From Ruminococcaceae bacterium UBA7212 (GTDB lineage: Bacteria > Bacillota > Clostridia > Oscillospirales > Acutalibacteraceae): a DNA stretch of 34,527 nt. The number at the start of each line of letters is the position of its first letter. Within the stretch, counting starts at the first letter, position 1. Shown piece after piece: positions 23,566 to 32,123 of the stretch. The notes beneath the pieces were generated by a model. The model had not been told where the DNA came from and ran no database searches. It saw only the letters and a list, made by a program, of their open reading frames with translations. The stretch lies in assembly GCA_002490525.1 (NCBI GenBank), contig DKUE01000032.1:1-34527 (forward strand), read 5' to 3'. Both the position numbers and the translations under genes were made by a program.

Positions 23566-24153
23566 ATGAAATTGAATGTTCCGAATCAACTGACAATCGC
23601 ACGGATTGTCATTACGCCTGTGTTTTTGGCACTGCTTTTGTGGGACACTTTGCCGCACCGCTTTTTAATTGCGGCGCTTGTGTATTCCATAGCCGCAATT
23701 ACGGATGCTATAGACGGCAAACTGGCACGCAAAAACAACCAAATAACCAATTTCGGCAAGCTGTTGGATCCCATAGCCGATAAAATTCTGACTACCTCTG
23801 CACTGCTTGGGTTCATGATGATGGACCTTTGCAACATTTGGATAGTTATGATTGTTTTGACGCGCGAATTTACAATTTCTTCTATTCGCATGATTGCCGC
23901 CGCAGACGGTGTGGTGATTCCTGCAAATTTCTGGGGCAAGCTTAAAACAGTGAGCCAAATGACCTTTACAATTTTGATTATGCTGTTGGGCGAGTGCTAT
24001 CAGTATTTGCCGCGGGTTTTCGAGACATTGCCGCATTGGATGACGCTTTCCAATATATCTAACTGTCTTTTATGGATTACCGCCGTTTTGACGGTTGTTT
24101 CGGGTGTGATTTACATAAAAGACAGCAAAAATGTGATAGATTTTAAGAAATAA
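23566..24153 (+). CDS. pgsA: CDP-diacylglycerol--glycerol-3-phosphate 3-phosphatidyltransferase
   Basis: 195 residues, an integral membrane enzyme that makes phosphatidylglycerol phosphate from CDP-diacylglycerol and glycerol 3-phosphate. The CDP-alcohol phosphatidyltransferase motif is complete: Asp47, Asp50-Gly51, Ala54-Arg55, Gly64, Asp68 and Asp72. Several hydrophobic helices follow. The N-terminal NVPNQLTIARIVITPVFLAL is typical of PgsA. The start at 23566 has no adjacent Shine-Dalgarno; the only good one lies 70 nt upstream before a hairpin. It follows rimO by 84 bp. Confidence 0.95.
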   Translation: MKLNVPNQLTIARIVITPVFLALLLWDTLPHRFLIAALVYSIAAITDAIDGKLARKNNQITNFGKLLDPIADKILTTSALLGFMMMDLCNIWIVMIVLTREFTISSIRMIAAADGVVIPANFWGKLKTVSQMTFTILIMLLGECYQYLPRVFETLPHWMTLSNISNCLLWITAVLTVVSGVIYIKDSKNVIDFKK

Positions 24154-24179
24154 CAGGTGCAAAATCCTGTGATTTGTGC

Positions 24180-24500
24180 TATACTGTATTAAATGCGTTG
24201 ACAAAGAGAAGTAGCGGCTTTGTGTTTTTTACAGAGAGAGAGCGCCCGTCGGCTGTAAGCGCTTTTAAAAAATATGCCGTGAAATGCACTTTCGAGCAGA
24301 CAAAGGGAATATACAGTATCTTTGTCCGTTTTGCCGCGTTAAGGCACAAGGTAAAGGGAGCCGAGCCCGATAGATTTTGAACGGCTTATTGTGTTTTGTT
24401 CTCTGCACCTTATAGAGTGATAAAAGCGAAGTGGAACCGCGATTTTTTCGCCTTCGCCGTGCCCGCAGAGGGGCGGCGGAGGCGTTTGTCTTTTTTTAAT
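24180..24500 (+). promoter_or_regulatory. T-box riboswitch, cysteine specific
   Basis: Starts after TATACT (24180-24185). Stem I shows GACAAAGAGAAGTAG (about 24200) and AGAGAGAG. The presumed specifier is UGC (24285-24287, in GUGAAAUGCACUUUCGAG), a Cys codon. The T-box bulge sequence is GTGGAACCGCG (24431-24441), flanked by GCGAA/TTCGC antiterminator arms. A GC-rich terminator (about 24449-24485) with a long T-run follows. Uncharged tRNA-Cys should allow read-through into cysE-cysS. Confidence 0.92.
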
Positions 24501-24523
24501 TTTTGCATTATCGGAGGAAATCT

Positions 24524-25165
24524 ATGTTTGAACGCTTAAGGGAGGATATTGCGGCTGTCAAAGAACGGGATCCTGCGGCAACCTCTACTTTACAAATTCT
24601 TTTGCTGTATCCGGGACTGCGTGCGGTGCGCATGCATCGGCGTGCGAACTGGCTTTGGCGGCACAATCACAAGTTTTGGGCGCGTTATGTTTCACAGCGT
24701 GCCGTGCGCAAAACAGGTATCGAAATTCACCCTGCCGCCACCATCGGCAGACGTTTCTTCATCGACCACGGTACAGGTGTGGTTATCGGCGAGACGGCGG
24801 AAATCGGTGACGATGTGACCATATATCAAGGCGTTACATTGGGCGGTACGGGTAAGGACACGGGCAAGCGCCATCCCACCATCGGCAACGGTGTAATGAT
24901 CGGCGCGGGCGCAAAAGTGTTAGGACCGTTTAAAGTTGGAGATAATACAAATATTGCTGCGGGCGCAGTTGTTTTAGAAGAAATTCCGCCCGATTCCACA
25001 GCAGTAGGTGTGCCTGCACGCGTGGTAAAACGTAACGGGTTCCGAATTGATAATTTAGACCAGGTGCATATTCCCGACCCTGTTTCACAGGAATTGTGCC
25101 GCCTGCGTATTCAGCTGGAGCGGCTGGAAAAAGAAAAAAGCAAATCAGAAAGCAAAGGAGAATAA
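24524..25165 (+). CDS. cysE: Serine O-acetyltransferase
   Basis: 213 residues, start after GGAGG (24512-24516). It makes O-acetylserine, the precursor of cysteine. The N-terminal helical region is short (about 1-65), as in Gram-positive CysE. Hexapeptide left-handed beta-helix repeats follow: IEIHPAATIGRRFFIDHGTG (67-85, with the catalytic HP and DHGTG residues), VVIGETAEIGDDVTIYQGVTLGGTGKDTGKRHP and TIGNGVMIGAGAKVLG. The end is charged (EKEKSKSESKGE) and lacks an obvious C-terminal Ile for CysK binding. It sits behind a Cys T-box and 3 bp before cysS. Confidence 0.96.
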   Translation: MFERLREDIAAVKERDPAATSTLQILLLYPGLRAVRMHRRANWLWRHNHKFWARYVSQRAVRKTGIEIHPAATIGRRFFIDHGTGVVIGETAEIGDDVTIYQGVTLGGTGKDTGKRHPTIGNGVMIGAGAKVLGPFKVGDNTNIAAGAVVLEEIPPDSTAVGVPARVVKRNGFRIDNLDQVHIPDPVSQELCRLRIQLERLEKEKSKSESKGE

Positions 25166-25168
25166 ATC

Positions 25169-26566
25169 ATGCGCATTTACAATACTCTCACCCGAAAAAA
25201 AGAGGAACTGCAAACAGTTACGCCGAACGAAGTGAAAATTTATGCCTGCGGACCGACGGTTTATAATTTTATTCACATCGGCAATGCACGTCCGCTTTGC
25301 GTGTTTGACACATTTCGCCGTTATTTGGAATACCGCGGCTACAAAGTGAATTTTGTGCAGAATTTTACCGATATCGACGACAAAATTATCAAGCGTGCCA
25401 ATGAGGAAGGGACGGATTACAAAACGGTTTCCGAGAAATATATTTCCGAATTTTGGACGGACGTTAAGGGCATGAATATCCGTGAAGCAACGGTGCATCC
25501 TAAGGCAACGGAGAATATTGACGAAATTCTTTCCATTATTGAAACGCTTGTTAAAAAAGGCTATGCTTATCCTGTGGAAAACGGAGACGTGTATTTCAGT
25601 CCCAAGAAATTCAAGGAATACGGCAAGCTTTCGCACCAACCGCTTGAAGATTTGGAGGCGGGCGCGCGTATCAACATCGGCGAGCTGAAAAAAGAGCCGA
25701 TGGATTTTGCACTTTGGAAGGGCGCAAAACCCGGAGAACCTTCGTGGGATTCCCCGTGGGGCAAGGGCAGACCCGGCTGGCATATTGAGTGCTCGGCTAT
25801 GGTACGCCGTTACCTCGGCGAGACGATTGACATCCACTGCGGCGGTCAGGATTTGATTTTTCCGCATCACGAAAACGAAATTGCACAAAGCGAGTGCTGC
25901 AACGGTGTACCGTTTGCAAATTACTGGATGCACAACGGCTATATCAATGTGGACAACGTAAAAATGTCGAAATCCTTAGGTAACTTTTTCACCGTGCGCG
26001 ATGTGGCGGAGAAATACGGCTATGAGCCGATTCGCTATCTTATGATTTCTTCTCAGTACAGAAGCCCCATTAATTACAGTGTGGATATTATTGAGCAGTG
26101 TAAGGCTTCGTTGACAAGGCTTTATACCTGCCGTGATTCTTTGGACTTTGCATTGAAAAATGCAGGAGATATCCTGCCTGAAAATGCCGAAGAAATCCAG
26201 GCGCAGCTGGATTCGCGCCGCGAGCAGTTCTGCAAAGCAATGGACGATGACTTAAATACCGCTGACGGTATTGCCGCTGTGTTCGAATTGGTGCGGGATA
26301 TCAATGTGTCGGTTTTAGAGTCGGGCTCTAAATCGCTTGTGGAATATGCAATTGGTATATTTGATGAACTGACAAGCGTTTTGGGGCTTGTGTACAACCG
26401 TAAAACCGATGCCATAGACAGTGAAATCGAAGCGTTGATTGAAGCACGTCAGGCGGCGCGCAAATCGAAAAACTGGTCGGAGGCGGACCGTATCCGTGAC
26501 GAACTGAAAAACCGGGGTATTGTACTGGAGGATACCCCACAGGGCGTCAAATGGCACCGTAACTGA
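25169..26566 (+). CDS. cysS: Cysteine--tRNA ligase
   Basis: 465 residues, class I synthetase. HIGN at 36-39 and KMSKS at 265-269 are intact. The zinc ligands that discriminate Cys match the E. coli enzyme: Cys27, Cys208, His233 and Glu237. The C-terminal anticodon-binding helical part includes the usual RQAARKSKNWSEADRIRDEL. GGAG is placed just before the start. cysE and cysS are in one T-box unit, the normal clostridial arrangement, linking cysteine synthesis and charging to tRNA-Cys level. Confidence 0.98.
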   Translation: MRIYNTLTRKKEELQTVTPNEVKIYACGPTVYNFIHIGNARPLCVFDTFRRYLEYRGYKVNFVQNFTDIDDKIIKRANEEGTDYKTVSEKYISEFWTDVKGMNIREATVHPKATENIDEILSIIETLVKKGYAYPVENGDVYFSPKKFKEYGKLSHQPLEDLEAGARINIGELKKEPMDFALWKGAKPGEPSWDSPWGKGRPGWHIECSAMVRRYLGETIDIHCGGQDLIFPHHENEIAQSECCNGVPFANYWMHNGYINVDNVKMSKSLGNFFTVRDVAEKYGYEPIRYLMISSQYRSPINYSVDIIEQCKASLTRLYTCRDSLDFALKNAGDILPENAEEIQAQLDSRREQFCKAMDDDLNTADGIAAVFELVRDINVSVLESGSKSLVEYAIGIFDELTSVLGLVYNRKTDAIDSEIEALIEARQAARKSKNWSEADRIRDELKNRGIVLEDTPQGVKWHRN

Positions 26567-26585
26567 AAAACGACAGGAGGTTCTT

Positions 26586-27485
26586 ATGGAAGTTTTGAAC
26601 AGAACCGCCATTAAGGCGGAAGCGCGTTGCTTTATCGCGCAGGATAAAGTCTGGCTGAAGCTGTTTTTACCTTGTTTGCCTGTCTTGATTCTAAGTGGCG
26701 GGCTTTCCTACGGTGTCACACTTTGGAAAACCTATTCCGAGAACGGCGGCTATCAGGAAGTGCGTTACCAGACGGGCGGCGGGCTGGCAGGTCTTTTGCT
26801 CCTACCGCTGACTGTGGCGTTTGCGGGCTTCTTTCTCAATCATATCCGCGGCTTTCACCCCGAATGGAAAAGCTTGTATCAGGAGGGCTTTAACCGCTAC
26901 GGCAAATACTTTGCGGTCGGTTTTTTGACGAATCTTTTGATTGGGTTGTGGACGCTGTTGCTGATTGTGCCGGGCATACTCAAGGCGTTGGAATACTCAC
27001 AGGTGCACTACATTATTCACGATAACCCGAATCTGTCACCGAGTCAGGCGCGTGACATCAGCCGCCGTATGACGGACGGCTTCAAGAGTGAATTATTTAT
27101 TATGGAACTGAGCTTTTTCCTCTGGTATATGTTGGCGGGAATTACGGTGGGTATTGCAATGGTGTATGTCTTTCCGTATGTCAGCACTACGAGGGCGATG
27201 TATTATGAGAATTTGAAAACCTATGCTATGACTGCGAATCGGGTCAGTCCTGCGGAATTCGGTATTTTGCCTGTTCCGCCCTATACACAGCCGCCGTATA
27301 CGGAATCGCAGAACACCGCGGGTATGTACGGTATGCCGCAGCAGCCGTCTGTAACTTACGGTGCGGAGAACAGCGGATTTACCCCGCCTGCGCCGGAAGA
27401 GACCTTTCAGCCGGGGGATACGCCGAATCTGCGGGAGACGCCGCTGAACGAATCCTTTACGGAAAATGAAGAACGAAGATTTTAA
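26586..27485 (+). CDS. DUF975 family integral membrane protein
   Basis: 299 residues; the start follows AGGAGG (26575-26580) by five bases. It begins with NRTAIKAEARCFI, then a hydrophobic span near 25-45 and others near 75-95, 115-145 and 180-210. The segment ILKALEYSQVHYIIHDNPNLSPSQARDISRRMTDG, on the loop between helices, is characteristic of DUF975. A proline/glutamine-rich tail (about 230-299) is probably disordered. Function unknown to me. It starts 19 bp after cysS, so it is likely read through from the T-box and may be cysteine-responsive by position only. Confidence 0.85.
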   Translation: MEVLNRTAIKAEARCFIAQDKVWLKLFLPCLPVLILSGGLSYGVTLWKTYSENGGYQEVRYQTGGGLAGLLLLPLTVAFAGFFLNHIRGFHPEWKSLYQEGFNRYGKYFAVGFLTNLLIGLWTLLLIVPGILKALEYSQVHYIIHDNPNLSPSQARDISRRMTDGFKSELFIMELSFFLWYMLAGITVGIAMVYVFPYVSTTRAMYYENLKTYAMTANRVSPAEFGILPVPPYTQPPYTESQNTAGMYGMPQQPSVTYGAENSGFTPPAPEETFQPGDTPNLRETPLNESFTENEERRF

Positions 27486-27513
27486 AGGCGGAGAAAATCC
27501 GTTAAAATACAGT

Positions 27514-27590
27514 GAAAGGAACGATACAGCGCATAAAATGTTATACATGTACGGCGTTTTATGCGAATTTTGTATCCGATGGTGATGCAA
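27514..27590 (+). promoter_or_regulatory. SD-hairpin-AUG element before apgM (copy B)
   Basis: GAAAGGA (27514-27520), then GATACA (27523-27528) pairing TGTATC (27571-27576), then CGCATAAAA (27530-27538) pairing TTTTATGCG (27557-27565), with a U-rich 3' bulge (27566-27570). The ATG of the next gene is 14 nt past the outer helix. The 5' end matches copy A over GAAAGGANCGATACAGCGC, while the inner helix differs in sequence but keeps pairing. A 15-codon frame (ATG 27538 to TGA 27585) lies within it. Confidence 0.6.
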
Positions 27591-28805
27591 ATGAAATATG
27601 TGGTAGTATTATGTGACGGCATGGCGGATTATCCCGTCCCCGCACTGGGTGGCAAAACGCCGATGATGTGTGCGAAAAAGCCGAATATAGATGCACTCGC
27701 GGGTAAAGGCGAGGTCGGTTTGGTGCGCACCGTGGCACAGGGGCTGAAGCCCGGCAGTGATGTTGCCAACATGAGCGTTTTGGGCTTTGACCCGAAGCTG
27801 TATTATACCGGGCGTTCGCCTTTGGAGGCGGCAAGCATCGGTGTAAAGCTTTTGGATACCGATGTAACGTTGCGCACGAATCTTGTTACGCTTTCCGATG
27901 CCCCAAATTACGAAGACAAGACCATGGTGGATTATTGCGCCGGCGATATTTCCACTGCCGAGGCTACGGAAATTATGCAGGATGTCGAGCGCCGTTTCGG
28001 CAATGACCGTTTTACTTTCTATGCGGGTGTCAGCTACCGTCACTGCTTGGTCTGGGCAAACGGTACGACCGACCTCGGCGATATGACGCCGCCGCATGAT
28101 ATTTCAGGGCGCGTAGTCGGGGCCTATCTCTCAAAATCCGAAAATGCAAAACCGCTTGTGGCAATGATGAAAGAAAGCTATGATTTTTTAATGGCGCATC
28201 CCGTCAATAAAAAGCGTATTGCCGAAGGCAAGCGCCCCGCAAACTCCATTTGGCTTTGGGGCGAGGGAAAAAAGCCGATGCTGCCGTCCTTCTATGACAC
28301 CTTCGGTAAAAAAGGCGCAATTATTTCTGCCGTGGATTTGTTGAAGGGCATTGCAAAATGTGCCGATATGGAAGCACCTGAGGTAGAAGGTGCGACCGGC
28401 TACATAGATACGAATTTTGAAGGCAAGGCTCAGGCGGCGGTTGAGGTGCTTCGAAACGGCTGTGATTTTGCTTATATCCATTTGGAAGCGCCCGATGAGT
28501 GCGGCCACAGAAATGAGCCCGAAAACAAGGTAAAGGCAATTGAAATGATTGACGCACGTGTGCTGCCGATTGTGCTTGCGGGTCTGGAAGAACTCGGCGA
28601 AGACTATAAAATTATGATTTTGCCTGACCATCCCACGCCGATTGTGACGCAGACGCATGCGTCCGACCCCGTGCCGTATGCGATTTACCATAAGAACAAT
28701 GAAAAGCAAGGCGTTTCCACTGTCAATGAGGAAACCGCGAAGGCAACGGGCATATTTTTGGAAAACGGTCCGGATATTATGAAAAAATTTTTGGAGGAAG
28801 TTTAA
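27591..28805 (+). CDS. ApgM-family phosphoglycerate mutase-like protein, candidate homoserine kinase
   Basis: 404 residues from ATG 27591, where the family's MKYVVVLCDGMADYP begins. It belongs to the alkaline-phosphatase-like archaeal-type phosphoglycerate mutases. Metal ligand Asp9 and probable nucleophile Ser62 (DVANMSVLG) are present. The second metal site appears as DEADECGH-type EAPDECGH, ILPDHPTP and HASDPVPY. A branch of this family in Clostridia has been proposed to act as homoserine kinase (TIGR02535). The next gene, one base after the stop, makes homocysteine from O-acetylhomoserine, which favours the homoserine-metabolism role. Glycolytic mutase activity remains possible. Confidence 0.88.
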   Translation: MKYVVVLCDGMADYPVPALGGKTPMMCAKKPNIDALAGKGEVGLVRTVAQGLKPGSDVANMSVLGFDPKLYYTGRSPLEAASIGVKLLDTDVTLRTNLVTLSDAPNYEDKTMVDYCAGDISTAEATEIMQDVERRFGNDRFTFYAGVSYRHCLVWANGTTDLGDMTPPHDISGRVVGAYLSKSENAKPLVAMMKESYDFLMAHPVNKKRIAEGKRPANSIWLWGEGKKPMLPSFYDTFGKKGAIISAVDLLKGIAKCADMEAPEVEGATGYIDTNFEGKAQAAVEVLRNGCDFAYIHLEAPDECGHRNEPENKVKAIEMIDARVLPIVLAGLEELGEDYKIMILPDHPTPIVTQTHASDPVPYAIYHKNNEKQGVSTVNEETAKATGIFLENGPDIMKKFLEEV

Positions 28806-30080
28806 ATGAACGATTACGCAATCGAAACTAAGTGTGTACAGTGCGGGTACAGTCCGAAAAACGGCGAGCCGCGCGTGCTGCCGATTTATCAGTCCACCAC
28901 CTATAAGTATGATACAGGTGAGGCGATGGCAAAACTGTTTGACTTGGAGCCGGGGTATATGTATACCCGCCTTGCTAACCCCACAAACGATGCTGTTGCG
29001 GCAAAAATTACAGCGCTGGAGGGCGGCGTGGCAGGCGTGCTGACTTCCTCCGGGCAGGCGGCTAACTTTTTCGCGTTGATTAACATTCTCGGCGCAGGCG
29101 ACCATTTTGTTTCCTCTGCCACGATTTACGGCGGCACGTTCAATTTGTTCAATGTTACTATGCGAAAAATCGGCATAGAGGTTACCTTTGTAGACCCGAA
29201 TGCCGATGAGGAAACGCTGAATGCGGCGTTCCGTCCGAATACGAAAGCCGTGTTTGGCGAAACAATCGCCAATCCGTCTTTGGATGTGCTGGATATTGAA
29301 AAATTTGCGCGTGCGGCGCATGCGCACGGCGTACCGCTGATTGTCGACAACACCTTCCCCACACCGATTAACTGTCGCCCGTTTGAATTCGGCGCAGACA
29401 TCGTGACCCACTCCACTACCAAATACATGGAAGGCCATGCATCTACCATCGGTGGTGCGGTGATTGACAGCGGCAATTTTAACTGGGAGCAAAACGACAA
29501 ATTTCCCGGGCTCACCACGCCCGATGAAAGCTATCACGGTGCGGTGTATACCCGTGACTTCGGCAAGGCGGGGTACGTGACCAAAATTGTGGCACAGTTG
29601 CTGCGCGATTACGGTTCCACACCGTCTCCGCAAAACAGCTTTTATTTAAATCTCGGTCTGGAAACTTTGGCACTGCGTGTGGAGCGGCATTGCTCGAACG
29701 CCCGCGCTATAGCCAAAGCGCTTTCCGACAATGATAAGATTGCATGGGTCAATTATCCCGATTTGCCCGACAGCAAATATCACGCGCTCGCACAGAAATA
29801 TATGCCGAACGGTACCTGCGGCGTCATTTCTTTCGGCGTTAAGGGCGGCAGAGCCGCGGCGGAAAAGTTTATGAATTCCCTGAAACTTGCGGCAATTGTC
29901 ACGCATGTTGCTGACGCACGTACCTGCGTTCTGCATCCCGCATCTACCACACACCGTCAGCTGAGCGATGCGGAGTTAGAGGAGTGCGGTGTCACTTCCG
30001 ATTTGATTCGGCTTTCCGTCGGTATTGAGAATGTTAACGACATTCTTGCTGACATTGAGCAAGCGTTGGACAACGTATAA
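28806..30080 (+). CDS. metY: O-acetylhomoserine sulfhydrylase (aminocarboxypropyltransferase)
   Basis: 424 residues, PLP-dependent Cys/Met metabolism enzyme. It joins O-acetylhomoserine and sulfide to give homocysteine (methionine pathway). The PLP lysine is Lys206 in HSTTKYMEGHAS; the cofactor-binding SSGQAANFFAL (81-91) and the YTRLANPTNDAV substrate segment (53-64) are intact, with VDNTFPTP holding the PLP-nitrogen Asp. It follows the ApgM-family gene directly (stop, then ATG) with GGAGG 9 nt upstream, so the two are translated together. The gene symbol is given on family membership; no close paralogue test was possible. Confidence 0.93.
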   Translation: MNDYAIETKCVQCGYSPKNGEPRVLPIYQSTTYKYDTGEAMAKLFDLEPGYMYTRLANPTNDAVAAKITALEGGVAGVLTSSGQAANFFALINILGAGDHFVSSATIYGGTFNLFNVTMRKIGIEVTFVDPNADEETLNAAFRPNTKAVFGETIANPSLDVLDIEKFARAAHAHGVPLIVDNTFPTPINCRPFEFGADIVTHSTTKYMEGHASTIGGAVIDSGNFNWEQNDKFPGLTTPDESYHGAVYTRDFGKAGYVTKIVAQLLRDYGSTPSPQNSFYLNLGLETLALRVERHCSNARAIAKALSDNDKIAWVNYPDLPDSKYHALAQKYMPNGTCGVISFGVKGGRAAAEKFMNSLKLAAIVTHVADARTCVLHPASTTHRQLSDAELEECGVTSDLIRLSVGIENVNDILADIEQALDNV

Positions 30081-30149
30081 AATAAAAGCGGTGCCGCACA
30101 AGCCTTAGGAAGGAATTTGTGCGAATGCCCGAAAGAGAGAGGAAATAGT

Positions 30150-31325
30150 ATGCGTAAAGAAAAACAGCCCGCAACAGCGGAGAAAAAGAAGAAAAGAGTA
30201 AAGGTTTTGGCAGTGATTTTGGCAATTGTGCTTACTATAGCCATCGGCTTAGGCATTTGGGCGGTTCCCGTAAAGGGCAAGGCGAATACCGAAACTTGGA
30301 ATGCGGGTGATGCTTTCCGTATGGAAGACACGGTCATGCTGCAAAAAGAGTCGGGCAAGGATTTTGTGATTCTGAATCTGACCGATATTCAGTACAGTGA
30401 TGCGCTGGATTTCGCACAGCGTGGCTATACAAAGGAAACCATTCGCACCTTGATTGAAGAGACTAAACCCGACCTGATTACCATGACGGGCGACCAGGTC
30501 TGGACGGCATTTCAAAAGCAGTCTCAGAGAGAACTGATTTCTTTGATGGATTCCTTCGAGATTCCGTGGGCACCGGTATTCGGTAACCATGACGGAGAGG
30601 GGAATGCGGATAAGGAATGGCTTGCGGACCGTTATTTGGAGTCGGAATACTGTTTGTTTAAAAAAGGACCGAACAACATCGGCGGCGTAGGCAATTACAT
30701 TGTCAATATCATGGAAGGCGACAAAATTGTGCAGTCCCTGATTATGATGGATTCGGGCTCAGGGTATAATTATAAGGACACGCCGGAATCAGAATTTATG
30801 ATGTCCGATGCGATTGATTCAAAAACACAGGAATACATATTAAATGCCGACGGCAGCCGCAAACAGGATTATTACGGTACGAATTATATGTTTATCGAGA
30901 AATCGCAAATTGAGTGGTACAAATGGGCAATCGCAGGTCTTACCGCACAAAACGGCGGGGTAACACCTGAATCCACCGCGATGTTCCACATTGCGATTCC
31001 TGAGTTCCACTTGGCGTATCTCCAATGGAAAGACAGCGGCTATGACCCGGCTATGGGCTTCGGTGAGAAGCGTGAGCAGGTTTGCTGCCCGAAAATCAAT
31101 ACGGGATTTTTCGAGGTAATGAAGGACCTCGGCAGTACCAAGAACGTGATTGTCGGGCATGACCATGTAAACTGCTATTCCGTGCTGTATGACGGCATCC
31201 GTCTTTCCTACGGCTTAAAAACGGGCGATCGCTGCTATGCGGATAATGACCTGAACGGCGGCACCGTACTGACGGTTTCCGACAGCGGCGTACAGGTCGA
31301 GCATAAGTATGTGACTGTAAAATAA
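30150..31325 (+). CDS. Membrane-anchored calcineurin-like metallophosphoesterase
   Basis: 391 residues from ATG 30150 (GAGAGAGGAAA upstream). A lysine-rich cytoplasmic start is followed by one hydrophobic helix (VLAVILAIVLTIAIGLGIWA, about 20-39), placing the catalytic domain outside. Metal motifs: LTDIQYSD (D-x-Q in place of the usual D-x-H), MTGDQVW, FGNHDGEGN and VGHDHVNCYS. This variant is seen in Pps1/YfcE-like secreted phosphohydrolases. The substrate is unknown. A hairpin (GCACAA/TTGTGC, 30096-30122) encloses an AGGAAGGAA just upstream. Confidence 0.88.
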   Translation: MRKEKQPATAEKKKKRVKVLAVILAIVLTIAIGLGIWAVPVKGKANTETWNAGDAFRMEDTVMLQKESGKDFVILNLTDIQYSDALDFAQRGYTKETIRTLIEETKPDLITMTGDQVWTAFQKQSQRELISLMDSFEIPWAPVFGNHDGEGNADKEWLADRYLESEYCLFKKGPNNIGGVGNYIVNIMEGDKIVQSLIMMDSGSGYNYKDTPESEFMMSDAIDSKTQEYILNADGSRKQDYYGTNYMFIEKSQIEWYKWAIAGLTAQNGGVTPESTAMFHIAIPEFHLAYLQWKDSGYDPAMGFGEKREQVCCPKINTGFFEVMKDLGSTKNVIVGHDHVNCYSVLYDGIRLSYGLKTGDRCYADNDLNGGTVLTVSDSGVQVEHKYVTVK

Positions 31326-31368
31326 TTTGATATAGGAATTTAAAGAATTTGTAGAAAGTGGGGGTTGG

Positions 31369-31773
31369 ATGATATTTGAAAATAATAGTTTTATCAGTAA
31401 ATTTAAAAAGCTTTTTGTCCAACCGAAACCTCCACAATTTTCGCCCATACCGCCATGGGATGAGATTGTTGAAATGATGTATGATGCACAGCTGGATGCT
31501 TACGACAATGAGGTCGTACGCGTTATTTATTCCGCTGACCGTACCATGCGCTATGTGATATTGCAAGACGAAAAAGGCTTTTATACTTATCATCTTGAAG
31601 CAATTTATCCGTTTGACGAAGATGAATGGAAATATATTTTTTCGGGAAACAGCGCTTTGCCTGCAATGTGGGAACCGTTTCACAACATTTGGGGTCTGTC
31701 TATTTTTTCTGACGAACAAGAATTATTAAGAGAAATGAAGGCCGAGCCGGAGTATAAGCGATATTTCACATAA
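31369..31773 (+). CDS. Hypothetical protein
   Basis: 134 residues, AAAGTGGGGG ribosome site. It is soluble, rich in acidic and aromatic residues (YHLEAIYPFDEDEWKYIF), with a proline segment (QPKPPQFSPIPPWDE, about 18-32) near the start. No signal peptide or membrane helix is evident. I recognise no family, though its style resembles small immunity-type or SMI1-like proteins of Firmicutes; this is only an impression. It lies 43 bp after the phosphoesterase and ends at a clear terminator. Confidence 0.7.
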   Translation: MIFENNSFISKFKKLFVQPKPPQFSPIPPWDEIVEMMYDAQLDAYDNEVVRVIYSADRTMRYVILQDEKGFYTYHLEAIYPFDEDEWKYIFSGNSALPAMWEPFHNIWGLSIFSDEQELLREMKAEPEYKRYFT

Positions 31774-31801
31774 TATTTTTCTCAAATTCTGAAATAGGTA
31801 A

Positions 31802-31833
31802 AAAACGGTCTGCGCTGTGTAGACCGTTTTTTT
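31802..31833 (+). terminator. Intrinsic terminator
   Basis: 10-bp perfect stem AAAACGGTCT/AGACCGTTTT with a 9-nt loop and seven T residues. Confidence 0.93.
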
Positions 31834-31893
31834 CTATATACTCAAAACATTATATCTCTTCTGCGATATACAATACATCCCAATCCGAATTTT

Positions 31894-31968
31894 GTAGGGG
31901 TCGGCACCTTCGACGACTCGCGAAAGTGGATAGACTTATAGCAGGGAACTTTCATTCCGTAGGGGCAC
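31894..31968. repeat. Short dispersed GTAGGGG repeat pair
   Basis: Two GTAGGGG units (31894-31900 and 31959-31965) in a gene-free stretch (31834-32123), with GTCGGCACCTTCGACGAC palindromic sequence between. The same units and GATTCG-type palindromes occur at 7300-7370. No gene is seen in the remaining spacer. Confidence 0.45.
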
Positions 31969-32123
31969 TAAAATTAAAAACTTATAATGTGTTTTCTTAG
32001 AGCGAGACGGAGGGGGAACACACGAATCTCCTGTTCCTGCTGTGATTTTTGTACACAAATCAGGATATTTGCATTCTTCCCGAAAATACTAAAGCAAATA
32101 TATTGTGAAACGGCGGAAAATAG

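Noticed and set aside
25145..25933. 262-codon minus-strand frame opposite cysS
   Set aside because: It lies wholly antisense to the intact cysS gene and has no independent support.
28188..29633. 481-codon open frame on the minus strand opposite apgM/metY
   Set aside because: It is antisense to two well-recognised genes, has low-complexity Arg/His/Cys-rich composition and no family resemblance.
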